Shown piece by piece: positions 8,077 through 16,400 of a stretch of 25,226 nucleotides of DNA. This DNA comes from an uncultured Eubacteriales bacterium (GTDB lineage: Bacteria > Bacillota > Clostridia > Oscillospirales > Oscillospiraceae): contig URLO01000036.1 in NCBI GenBank assembly GCA_900548625.1, positions 1-25,226 on the forward strand, read 5' to 3'. Numbering within the stretch: the stretch's first letter is position 1; each line of letters begins with the position of its first letter. The notes below the pieces were generated by a model that was not told the DNA's origin, searched no databases, and was given only the letters and a program-made list of their open reading frames with translations. The translations under genes were made by a program, and so were the position numbers.

Positions 8077-9096
8077 TTGACAAGCGCTGAATTGCGTGAA
8101 ATGCTCTCTCAATTTCCGAAGGCGTCGCTGGCGCTCAATCCGACCCCGCTGCATCCGCTCAAGCGCATGCAGGCGGAGCTGGATTGCGGCCCGCTGTTTA
8201 TCAAGCGTGATGACCTCAACGGAATGGGAATCGGCGGCAACAAGGTCCGTAATCTGGAATACCTGCTGGGTCATGCGATTGCAGAAGGTAAGAACACCAT
8301 CCTGGTCTCCGGTCAGACGCAGTCAAACCTGTGCTCCCTCTGCGCGGCCTCGTGCCGCCGGTTGGGACTGCGGTGCGTGATCGTCCACAACAGCCCGAGG
8401 CCGGAACTGCTCGAAGGAAATGCGCTGCTCAACCACATCCTCGGCGCAGAGGAACACTATCTGGGCGGTGTAAGCGAAGAAGAGAGAGCCGCTGCGGTGG
8501 AGCAGATCGCGCAGGCCTTGCGCCGTGAGGGGAGTGCGCCGTACATCATCTATAACGGCGCATCCTCCGCAAGAGGCGCGCTTGGCTATGTAGAGGCTGC
8601 GGCGGAGCTCTGGGAGCAGATCTCCTCCAATGCGGAGAGAGCAGCCATACGCAATGTGTGCATCCCGGGAGGAAACGGCGGTCTTGCCGCCGGCTTTATC
8701 TACGGCACCGCACTCCTGGGAAATCCGTTCCATGTGGAGCTCATCTCGGTCGAGCATGAGGCGGAGCCGCTCCGTGAGATCATCAGCGCCTTCCTGAAAG
8801 ATCTGGAGAAGCTTTGCGGCGTACCGATGCCGTGCCCACTCGAGCAGACCGCCACGCTGCACGGTGCATACCGTTTTGGCGGTTGGGGCGTTATAACGCC
8901 CGAGGTCGAGGAGTTCTGCATCCGCTTTGCCCGAACGGAAGGCATCTTCATCGAAAAGGTATATACATGCAAGACGCTGTATGGCATGTGCGACCTTGCA
9001 AAGAAGGGCTATTTCCATGACGGAGCCTGCTATCTGCACTCCGGCGGCATCGGCGCGCTGTTCAGCCAATACCATATCCCGGGAGGCGGCGTATGA
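8077..9096 (+). CDS. PLP-dependent enzyme of the D-cysteine desulfhydrase / ACC deaminase family (divergent paralog)
   Basis: Fold-type II PLP enzyme. Family members eliminate H2S or NH3 from D-cysteine, D-serine or related amino acids, or open 1-aminocyclopropane-1-carboxylate. IKRDDLNGMGIGGNKVRNLE contains the PLP-binding Lys56. The phosphate/substrate motif reads TQSNL (residues 81-85), whereas the paralog at 10,703 has the usual QSNH. The C-terminal motifs also differ: VYTCKTLYG in place of VYTGKALAG, and LHSGG in place of VHTGG. A changed substrate or mechanism is therefore likely, and D-cysteine should not be assumed. The start is TTG at 8077, with AAGGAGG (8062-8068) 8 bases upstream; a nearby ATG at 8072 is stopped at once. 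Its stop overlaps the next gene's start by four bases (ATGA), which suggests translational coupling to the amidohydrolase. Confidence 0.88.
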   Translation: MTSAELREMLSQFPKASLALNPTPLHPLKRMQAELDCGPLFIKRDDLNGMGIGGNKVRNLEYLLGHAIAEGKNTILVSGQTQSNLCSLCAASCRRLGLRCVIVHNSPRPELLEGNALLNHILGAEEHYLGGVSEEERAAAVEQIAQALRREGSAPYIIYNGASSARGALGYVEAAAELWEQISSNAERAAIRNVCIPGGNGGLAAGFIYGTALLGNPFHVELISVEHEAEPLREIISAFLKDLEKLCGVPMPCPLEQTATLHGAYRFGGWGVITPEVEEFCIRFARTEGIFIEKVYTCKTLYGMCDLAKKGYFHDGACYLHSGGIGALFSQYHIPGGGV

Positions 9097-10295
9097 AAGC
9101 AATTCGAGGCGGCACCGTATATACCATGGCAGGCCCTCCCATCGAAAACGGAACGGTCCTGATTTCAAACGGAAAAATCACGGCGGTGGGAGGCCCGGAA
9201 CTGCCTGTTCCGGCAGAGGCACAGTGCATCGATGCAGCGGGATGCTGGGTCACGCCCGGCTTCATCGATGCCCACAGCCACCTGGCGCTCTGGGGCGAGC
9301 CGGAAATGAAGGCGACAGCGGATGAAAATGAAATGACAGATCCGATCACGCCGCATGTCCGCGCTCGTGACGGCGTCAACCCCAATGACATTGCAATACC
9401 CAAGGTTCGGGCCGCCGGATTCACGGCGGTCTACACCGGACCCGGTTCGGGCAATGTGATCGGCGGTTTGGGCGCCTGCATCAAGCTCAGGGGGGTAACG
9501 GCGGATGAAATGATCATTCCCGGGACAGAGCAGATGAAAATGGCGCTTGGAGAAAACCCAAAGCGTGTATATGGCGAAAAAAACAAATTTCCAATGACGA
9601 GGATGGGCACGGCGGCAATTCTGCGCCAGACGCTGAGTCGTGCACGGCGTTACGCTGAGAAATTGGCGGACGCAGAAAAAGACCCTGCCAAGGCGCCAGA
9701 GCCGGATTTTCTGCTGGAGAGTCTGGTGCCGGTCATCAGAGGCGAGACCAGAGCGCGCATCCACTGCCACCGTGCGGACGACATTGCGACTGCGATCCGC
9801 ATCTGTGAAGAATTTGGACTGACCTACTCTCTGGAGCATGTGACGGAGGGATGGAAGGTCGCAGGTCTTCTGGCGGAAAAACAGGTGGAATGCGTGCTCG
9901 GCCCGCTGCTGATGGGACCGGTCAAGCAGGAGGTATGGGACTGCCGGCTGGAGAATGCCGCCATTTTGCAAAAGGAAGGCGTTCGCTTCTCCCTCATGGC
10001 CGACATGGCGGGAGATACCGCGTGGCTGCCGATGGAGATCGGTGTGCTGCTGCGGCATGGTCTTGCGCTCGATACCGCACTGGAGGCCGTCACGGTCAAT
10101 CCGGCCCGCCTTGTGGGCGCCATCGACCGCATCGGCACCATTGAGCCCGGAAAGGACGCAGATATTGCGATCTTTGACGGAATGCCCTTCAGCAATCAGA
10201 CGCTCTGCCGCTTCACTATGATCGACGGCGTCATTTGGAACGATACCCTTCCGCAGAATGAAAAAACGGAAGAAACAAACGGAAAGAGATTTTAA
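9093..10295 (+). CDS. Metal-dependent amidohydrolase, imidazolonepropionase-like (COG1228 type)
   Basis: Amidohydrolase-superfamily enzyme, probably cytoplasmic, that should hydrolyse an amide, cyclic amide or related C-N bond; the substrate cannot be assigned. The first metal motif is HSH at residues 61-63 (GFIDAHSHL). The barrel continues with RIHCHRADD (His224 and His226), LEHVTEG (His249) and the late Asp304 in FSLMADMAG, where relatives usually read MTDHP. The C-terminal VNPARLVGAIDRIGTIEPGK and DADIAIFDG segments are typical of this group. Length is 400 residues. ATG at 9093 overlaps the preceding PLP-enzyme stop (ATGA). The downstream ridA ribosome binding site overlaps this gene's TAA. 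The tight linkage suggests it acts on the same imported compound as its PLP neighbours. Confidence 0.88.
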   Translation: MKAIRGGTVYTMAGPPIENGTVLISNGKITAVGGPELPVPAEAQCIDAAGCWVTPGFIDAHSHLALWGEPEMKATADENEMTDPITPHVRARDGVNPNDIAIPKVRAAGFTAVYTGPGSGNVIGGLGACIKLRGVTADEMIIPGTEQMKMALGENPKRVYGEKNKFPMTRMGTAAILRQTLSRARRYAEKLADAEKDPAKAPEPDFLLESLVPVIRGETRARIHCHRADDIATAIRICEEFGLTYSLEHVTEGWKVAGLLAEKQVECVLGPLLMGPVKQEVWDCRLENAAILQKEGVRFSLMADMAGDTAWLPMEIGVLLRHGLALDTALEAVTVNPARLVGAIDRIGTIEPGKDADIAIFDGMPFSNQTLCRFTMIDGVIWNDTLPQNEKTEETNGKRF

Positions 10296-10312
10296 GGAGG
10301 AACCCCTGTTCT

Positions 10313-10690
10313 ATGAAAGAGATTATTGCAACAAAATCAGCCCCCGCAGCCATCGGCCCGTATTCACAGGGAATCGGCGCCGGTAATCTGGTCATCACAT
10401 CCGGGCAGCTGCCCGTAGACCCCGCGACCGGTAGCTTCGCTCCCGGCGGCGTCGCAGAGCAGACCCGTCAGTCCCTGACCAATGTTCAGGCTGTTTTGGC
10501 GCAAGCGGGACTTACGATGGAAAATGTCATCAAGACCACCGTTTTTCTCAGCGATATGAACAACTTCTCGGCCATGAACGAGGTGTACGCCACTTTCTTT
10601 CCTCAGAATGCTCCGGCGCGCAGCGCTGTTGAGGTCGCGAGATTGCCGAAGGACGCTTTGGTGGAGATTGAGGCAATCGCCTGCAGATAG
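10313..10690 (+). CDS. ridA: RidA family enamine/imine deaminase (YjgF/YER057c/UK114)
   Basis: Small cytoplasmic trimeric enzyme that hydrolyses reactive enamine/imine intermediates such as 2-aminoacrylate, formed when PLP enzymes eliminate from serine, cysteine or similar amino acids. At 125 residues it has the normal length. It shows the family signature pieces IGPYSQGIGAGNLVITSGQL near the N-terminus, NVIKTTVFLSDMNNFSAMNE in the middle, and APARSAVEVARLPKDALVEI with the conserved substrate-carboxylate Arg103. ATG at 10313 is preceded by AAGGAGG (10294-10300) with a longish 12-base spacer. It is followed after 12 bases by a second D-cysteine desulfhydrase-like gene. Placement between two such PLP enzymes fits the known role of RidA closely. 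Confidence 0.95.
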   Translation: MKEIIATKSAPAAIGPYSQGIGAGNLVITSGQLPVDPATGSFAPGGVAEQTRQSLTNVQAVLAQAGLTMENVIKTTVFLSDMNNFSAMNEVYATFFPQNAPARSAVEVARLPKDALVEIEAIACR

Positions 10691-10702
10691 GAGGTTCTGC
10701 TC

Positions 10703-11677
10703 ATGAAACAGATCACACAATTCCCGCGCATTCCCTTCGCTGTGCTGCCTACGCCGCTTTACAAGCTGGAGGCGATCAGCCGGGAGTATGGAAAGAACAT
10801 TTACATCAAGCGAGACGACATGATCGGTGTGGCGCTCGGCGGAAACAAGGTGCGCAAGCTGGAGTTCCTGCTGGCGGATGCACAGGCGAACGGCGCCGAT
10901 GTGGTGCTCACCGCAGGTGGCCCGCAGTCGAACCATGCCATGCTCACTGCCGCGTGTGCCGCAAAGCTCGGTATGAAGGCGATTCTCGTCCTGAAAAAAC
11001 GGGGCGAGCTGACCGGCGGCAACCAGATCCTTGACCGCATCTATGGCGCGGATGTCCGCTTTGTGGACACCGACACCTATGACGATGTGTACGCCGAGAT
11101 GGAGCGGATCATGGACGAGCTGCGCAAAGCCGGGCATACGCCCTATTTCATCCCCGTGGGCGGATCGGTGCCGCTGGGCTCGCTCGGTTATGTCAACTGC
11201 GCAAAGGAAATTGCAGAGCAGGCGCAGGCTCTGGGCGTCAAGTTTGACAGCATTGTCAGCGCCACCGGTTCCGGCGGAACCTATGCCGGCCTGACCTACG
11301 GCGCAAAGCTGTTCCTGCCGGGAACACGCTCTGTCGGCGTGGGCGTCTGCGACGACCCGTTTGCTGACATTGCGTATGACCTGATGGGAGGTCTGAAGGA
11401 GCTGCTCGAGAGCGATGTTCCGGTGCAGCGTGAGGATATTCACATCAAATTCCACATCGGCCCCGGTTATGCCATTGCAAGTCCGGAGGGCTCTGCTGCC
11501 GTCCGCAAGCTGGCGCGCAAGGAGGGCATTCTGGTCGATCCTGTCTACACCGGAAAGGCGCTGGCGGGCTTCTTCCAGCTGATTGAGGACGGCTACTTTG
11601 ACGGCGAGGAGAATCTTCTCTTTGTTCACACCGGCGGAGCCGGCGCGCTGTTCGCCGTTGACATGCTGCCGGAATAA
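10703..11677 (+). CDS. D-cysteine desulfhydrase family PLP enzyme (DcyD/ACC deaminase-like)
   Basis: Fold-type II PLP enzyme, the more canonical of the two paralogs here. IKRDDMIGVALGGNKVRKLE carries the PLP Lys49, and GGPQSNHAM has the usual QSNH (75-78). The C-terminus holds DPVYTGKALAGFF, with the family's conserved Tyr, and VHTGGAGALFA. Known members make pyruvate, ammonia and H2S from D-cysteine, or act on D-serine, beta-chloroalanine, L-cysteate or ACC, so the substrate here is open. Length is 324 residues. ATG at 10703 has AGGAGG (10689-10694) 8 bases upstream. It is the last gene of the catabolic cluster and is followed by a perfect hairpin at 11723-11753. Confidence 0.92.
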   Translation: MKQITQFPRIPFAVLPTPLYKLEAISREYGKNIYIKRDDMIGVALGGNKVRKLEFLLADAQANGADVVLTAGGPQSNHAMLTAACAAKLGMKAILVLKKRGELTGGNQILDRIYGADVRFVDTDTYDDVYAEMERIMDELRKAGHTPYFIPVGGSVPLGSLGYVNCAKEIAEQAQALGVKFDSIVSATGSGGTYAGLTYGAKLFLPGTRSVGVGVCDDPFADIAYDLMGGLKELLESDVPVQREDIHIKFHIGPGYAIASPEGSAAVRKLARKEGILVDPVYTGKALAGFFQLIEDGYFDGEENLLFVHTGGAGALFAVDMLPE

Positions 11678-11722
11678 GCACACGGCTGCCTGGGCGCGTC
11701 CATCTCAGAATATCAAAAATAC

Positions 11723-11753
11723 CCCCTCCGGCGGTGAAACACTGCCGGAGGGG
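11723..11753 (+). terminator. Perfect 14-bp hairpin closing the transporter/catabolic cluster
   Basis: CCCCTCCGGCGGTG (11723-11736) pairs with the complementary arm at 11740-11753 around an AAA loop; one pair is G-T. On the + strand only TTGCTAT follows, so the T tract is poor. The upstream flank AAAAAT gives a better T tract on the minus strand. It sits 45 bases after the last gene and probably ends or attenuates its transcript. Confidence 0.65.
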
Positions 11754-11812
11754 TTGCTATGCGCGTCCCTTTGCTTTGAAAGCGCCCGAGAAAAATCAGG
11801 CTGCACATCATG

Positions 11813-11841
11813 TTGACTTCATGAAAATACTGTGTTATATG
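11813..11841 (+). promoter_or_regulatory. Sigma-A-like promoter for the alpha/beta hydrolase-ogt pair
   Basis: TTGACT (11813-11818) and TATATG (11836-11841) are separated by 17 bases in the 259-base gap between 11,678 and 11,936, downstream of the hairpin. About 95 bases of leader would precede the ATG at 11937. I see no riboswitch-like fold or open reading frame in the rest of this gap. Confidence 0.5.
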
Positions 11842-11936
11842 TTTTTGTAGAAGCGCCAACCGAAAAATGCCGGTGGGGGACGGCGCTGGAACAAGCGGAA
11901 ACAAAAAGACGGTGAACGGAGGAGGTGCAGCGCCAA

Positions 11937-12689
11937 ATGAACAGACCAAAACGTGCAGCCATCTTGTTTGTGCATGGAATTCTCGGCACGCCGCGCCATT
12001 TTGCGCCGTTTCTGCCGTATGTTCCTGCGAACTGGTCTGTCTGCAATCTGCTGCTCGAAGGTCATGGCGGCAGCGTGCGGGACTTTTCGCACGCCGCAAT
12101 GGCGCAGTGGAAGCAGCAGGTGCACGCTGCGCTCGATGCGCTGCTGACGGAGCACGACAGGGTGCTGATCACCGCGCATTCGATGGGAACGCTCTTTGCA
12201 ATTCAGGAGGCACTCCAAAGGCCGGTCACAGAGCTGTTTCTTTTGAATCCGCCCCTGAACGTGCGGGTCACTGCGCGGCTTTTCAAAACGGTATGGACTG
12301 TTTTTCGTGGGAAGGCCGCCCAGCAGGATGCATGGATGCTTGCGGCGCAAAACGCTTACAGCATTGAAAAAGACCGCCATGTTCTGCGATACATCGGCTG
12401 GATCCCGCGGTATCTGGAGCTGTTTGCTGAGATCAGAAAAACGAGAAGGGTCGTGCGGAACCTGACGGTTCCGTCGCATATATATCTCTCCCTGCACGAT
12501 GAGCTGGTGTCGCCGAGAAGCAGAAGCTTTTTTGACGGCAGCAGCCTTGCGAAGGTCACGATGCTGAACACCTCCGGCCATTTCTACACTTCACCGGAGG
12601 ATCGGGCGCTGCTGATCGAGGACTTCAGGGCGATGGTTGCGCGCACGGAGCGCGAAATGCAGACCGCGGCACCGCGCGATGAGCAGTAA
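11937..12689 (+). CDS. Alpha/beta hydrolase (serine esterase/lipase-like)
   Basis: Single-domain alpha/beta hydrolase, probably cytoplasmic because no signal peptide is seen. The oxyanion region is FVHGILGTPRHF near residues 10-21, followed by LLLEGHGGS. The nucleophile elbow AHSMG places Ser82, with Ala instead of the usual first Gly. Asp188 (HDELVSP) and His215 (SGHFYTSP) complete a plausible triad. The pattern resembles small carboxylesterases, monoacylglycerol lipases and S33-type hydrolases; the substrate is unknown. ATG at 11937 follows GGAGGAGG (11918-11925) by 11 bases, and a GTG at 11925 lies inside that site. Length is 250 residues. It is separated from the peptide cluster by a hairpin and has its own promoter-like sequence. 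The 137-base gap to the next gene shows no clear signal. Confidence 0.82.
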   Translation: MNRPKRAAILFVHGILGTPRHFAPFLPYVPANWSVCNLLLEGHGGSVRDFSHAAMAQWKQQVHAALDALLTEHDRVLITAHSMGTLFAIQEALQRPVTELFLLNPPLNVRVTARLFKTVWTVFRGKAAQQDAWMLAAQNAYSIEKDRHVLRYIGWIPRYLELFAEIRKTRRVVRNLTVPSHIYLSLHDELVSPRSRSFFDGSSLAKVTMLNTSGHFYTSPEDRALLIEDFRAMVARTEREMQTAAPRDEQ

Positions 12690-12826
12690 CAGTGATGGCC
12701 TGAAAATGCATACAGCATTTCTGCGTTTTGTGAGCCTTGTCCTGACGAAAGACCGCTTGCCGGGGCGGCCGCCGGACACAGCGCTTGCAGCAGCGGAAGA
12801 AAATTGCCTGCATGGGAGCGACAGAT

Positions 12827-13366
12827 ATGATGTTTGCCTGCTATTATGACTCGCCGCTGGGGAAGCTGCTGCTGACGGCGGATGCACTCGGGCTGACCGG
12901 CCTGTACTTTGACGGCGAAAAAACCGAACCGGGCAGGCTGCCCTTTGTGCACACAGAGCGGGAAACGCCGCTCCTTGCAGAGACCAAGCGCTGGCTGGAC
13001 GTTTATTTTTCCGGCAGAGAGCCCGATTTCCTGCCTCCTCTGCACCCTGCCGGCTCTGCGTTTCGGCAGGCTGTGTGGGCGCTCCTTTTGCAGATCCCGT
13101 ATGGGCAGACGACAACGTACGGCGCGATCGCACGCCAGCTTGCCGCAAAGCAGGGCATCCCGAAAATGTCTGCGCAGGCGGTGGGCGGTGCGATCGGGGA
13201 CAACAAGATCGCCATTGTCATTCCATGCCACCGCGTCATCGGCGCAAACGGCAGCCTGACCGGATATGCAGGCGGCATGAACAGAAAAGCAGCGCTGCTG
13301 GAACTGGAACATACCGATATGACCGGTCTTTTTCTGCCGAAGAAGGAACCTGCACGCGAACGATGA
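12827..13366 (+). CDS. ogt: Methylated-DNA--[protein]-cysteine S-methyltransferase (O6-alkylguanine-DNA alkyltransferase)
   Basis: Suicide DNA-repair protein that transfers an alkyl group from O6-alkylguanine to its own cysteine. The active-site motif IPCHRVIG gives the acceptor Cys134. The C-terminal DNA-binding domain shows the usual FRQAVWALLLQIPYGQTTTY and GAIARQLA, then VGGAIGDNK before the active site. NGSLTGYAGGMNRKAALLELE follows it. The N-terminus YYDSPLGKLLLTAD matches Ogt-type proteins. There is no Ada-type regulatory domain. ATG at 12827 is preferred because GGGAG (12813-12817) lies 9 bases upstream; ATG 12812 and ATG 12830 are in-frame alternatives. Length is 179 residues. It is the last + strand gene and converges on purL across a bidirectional terminator. 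Confidence 0.93.
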   Translation: MMFACYYDSPLGKLLLTADALGLTGLYFDGEKTEPGRLPFVHTERETPLLAETKRWLDVYFSGREPDFLPPLHPAGSAFRQAVWALLLQIPYGQTTTYGAIARQLAAKQGIPKMSAQAVGGAIGDNKIAIVIPCHRVIGANGSLTGYAGGMNRKAALLELEHTDMTGLFLPKKEPARER

Positions 13367-13395
13367 GCAGAACACGCAGTGAGATAACGAAAAAA

Positions 13396-13435
13396 GCTAC
13401 AGCCGCCCGGTGTCGGGCGGCTGCTGGTTTTTTTA
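13396..13435. terminator. Bidirectional intrinsic terminator between ogt and purL
   Basis: CAGCCGCCCG (13400-13409) pairs with CGGGCGGCTG (13414-13423) around a GTGT loop. The + strand runs into TTTTTTT (13428-13434) and the minus strand into TTTTTT (complement of 13390-13395). The hairpin can end both the + strand ogt transcript and the - strand pur operon, whose last gene purL stops at 13451. Confidence 0.93.
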
Positions 13436-13450
13436 TGGTATGTATGCGGC

Positions 13451-16400
13451 TCAGAGACTGAAATATGCCTTTGCGGACTGGAACAGCTTCATGTCATAGC
13501 AGCCGTCCACGTTTTTATACAGGCCGTCTGCCACACGCTCGGAGTGCCCCATCTTGCCGAGGACGCGCCCGTCGGGAGACGTGATGCCCTCGACCGCCCA
13601 GATGGAGCCGTTGGGATTCACGTCCACATCCATGCCGGGGACACCGTTTTCGTCCACATACTGCGTGGCGATCTGACCGTTTGCCGCGAGCTTTCGCACA
13701 AGCTCCTCACTGCACAGGAAGCGGCCCTCGCCGTGGGAAATGGGAACGGTGTAGACCTCGCCCACCTGCGTACCGGCCAGCCATGCAGAGCGGTTGGAGG
13801 CGATGCGGGTGCGCACCAGACGGGACTGATGGCGGCTGATGGTGTTGTAGGTCAGGGTGGGACAGGTCTCGTCGGTGTCGATGATCTCACCGAAGGGCAC
13901 AAGGCCGAGCTTGATGAGCGCCTGGAAGCCGTTGCAGACGCCGAGCATCAGACCGTCGCGGTTTTTGAGCAGATCCATGGTCGCATCCCGCACCTCCGGA
14001 TTGCGGAAGAAGGCGGTGATGAATTTGGCGGAGCCATCCGGCTCGTCACCGCCGGAGAAGCCGCCGGGGACAAAGATGATCTGGCTGCTTCGGGCGGCCT
14101 CTGCGAACCGGCGGATGGAGTCTGCCACGTCCTGCGCGGACTGGTTGTTCAGAACCATGATCTCCGGCTCAAGTCCGGCGCGCCGGACGGCGCGTGCGGA
14201 ATCATATTCGCAGTTCGTGCCGGGGAAAACGGGGATCAGCACCTTGGGGACGGCGACGCCAATCCTCGGCGCGGCGCGGGTGACGGCGGGTGCGGACAGG
14301 ACAGGAACCTCTGCCGTATCCGCTGCGGTGCGGCTTGGATAGACAGATTCCAGGACGCCCTCGTTGAGCGCCAGAAGCTCCGACACGGCGGCGCTGTCAC
14401 CGGCGATGCGCACGATGGGCTCTGCGGTCGTGAGGCCAAGACGGACGGCGTGCGGCGTCTGCTCCGTCAGCTCTGCCACGATGGCGCCGGGGAGCAGGGC
14501 GTTCCAGTCCAGCTCGGTGTTTTCGGCGGTGAAACCGATCTCATTGCCGAAGGACATGTTCATCACAGCCTCGGAAAGACCGTTTTCCACGGCCCATGCC
14601 GCGCAGACCTTGCCGCTTTGTGCCAGCGCGTGCAGCGTTTCCCACGCCGCCTTGCGGCTCTCCGCATCTGTGCCGGAGAACAGATAGACGGGATGCCCGG
14701 CTGCCTTAAACTCGGGGGAGAGCACCTCGCCGGTCTTCAGCGGCGCGATGGCGAAGGAGATCAGCGTGGGCGGTACGTCCAGATCAAGGAAGGTGCCGGA
14801 CATGGAGTCCTTGCCGCCGATGGCGGCTGCGCCCAGCTCAAGCTGCGCGTCCACGGTGCCGAGCAGCGCGGAGAAGGGCTTTCCCCAACGCTCCGGCTCG
14901 GTGCGGAGCTTTTCAAAGAATTCCTGAAAGCTGAGATATGCCTTTTTATAGTCCGCACCGGCAGCCACGAGCTTTGCCATGGAGGTGTAGACCGCGTTGT
15001 AGGCGCCGATGTAGGGATCTGCGGAGGTCTGCTCCGGGTCACAGCCCCATGCCATGACGCTGGCCTGATCGGTCGTTTGACCGGGCAGGACGGGGAACAC
15101 GGCAGCCATCGCCTGCGCCGGAGTGCGCTGCGTTCTGCCGCCGAAGGGCATCAGAATGGAGCCAGCGCCGATGGTGCTGTCAAACCGCTCCACAAGGCCG
15201 CGGCGCGAGGCGCACGTCAGGCTGGAGGCCATCTCACGCAGAGAGCGGAAACGGGGCTTTGAAAGCGCGGAGCGGTCCTTTTCCGTCACGCGGACACCGG
15301 CGTGCTTGACAGCGCCGTTGGTGTTCAGGAAATCGCGGCTGAGGTCGGCAATGACCGCACCGTTCCACTTCATGACCATGCGCGGCTCCTGCGTGACGAC
15401 CGCCACCGGATAGGCCTCCAGATTTTCCACCGTGGCGGCGGCGATGAAGGTCTCCGCGTCCTCGGGCGCTACGACCACCGCCATGCGCTCCTGCGATTCG
15501 GAGATCGCGAGCTCCGTGCCGTCCAGACCGTCGTACTTTTTGCGCACGGCGTCCAGATCGATGCGCAGGCCGTCGGCCAGCTCGCCGATGGCGACGCTGA
15601 CGCCGCCGGCGCCAAAGTCGTTGCAGCGCTTGATGAGACGGGTCACGGCGCTGTTTCGGAACAGGCGTTGGATCTTGCGCTCCTCGGGGGCGTTGCCCTT
15701 CTGGACTTCGGATGCCATCGTGGAGAGGGATTTCAGATTGTGGCTCTTGGAGGAGCCGGTTGCGCCGCCGATGCCGTCGCGGCCCGTGCGGCCGCCCAGC
15801 AGGATGACCACATCTCCGGGTGCGGGGCATTCGCGCCGGACGTTATAGGCGGGCGCTGCCGCCACCACCGCGCCGCATTCCAGACGCTTTGCGATGTAGC
15901 CCTCGTGATACAGCTCCGCCACATGGCCGGTGGCAAGGCCGATCTGATTTCCGTAGGAGGAATAGCCCGCTGCCGCGGTCTGGCAGAGCTTTCGCTGCGG
16001 CAGCTTGCCGGGAAGCGTCTTGTCAAGGCTGACACGGGGATCGCCTGCGCCGGTGACGCGCATGGCCTGATGGACATAGGCTCTGCCGGACAGCGGATCG
16101 CGGATGCAGCCGCCGATGCAGGTGGCTGCGCCGCCGAAGGGCTCGATCTCGGTGGGATGGTTATGCGTTTCGTTTTTGAACATCAGCAGCCAGTCCTGCG
16201 CCTCGCCGTTTACCGTGGCGGTGACATGGATAGAGCAGGCGTTGATCTCCTCGCTCTCGTCCAGCTCCGGCAGCAGGCCGCGCTTTTTCAGCACCTTTGC
16301 GCCGATGGTGGCGATGTCCATGAGCGTCTGGGGGCGCTTGGCTGCTTTTTCTTCGCCGTAGACCTCCACGCGGGCGGCGAGATACCGCTCATAGGCTGCC

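Noticed and set aside
11583..11816. Short plus-strand open frame running past the end of the second DcyD-like gene
   Set aside because: It overlaps the gene in another frame, crosses the hairpin at 11723-11753 and has no ribosome binding site.
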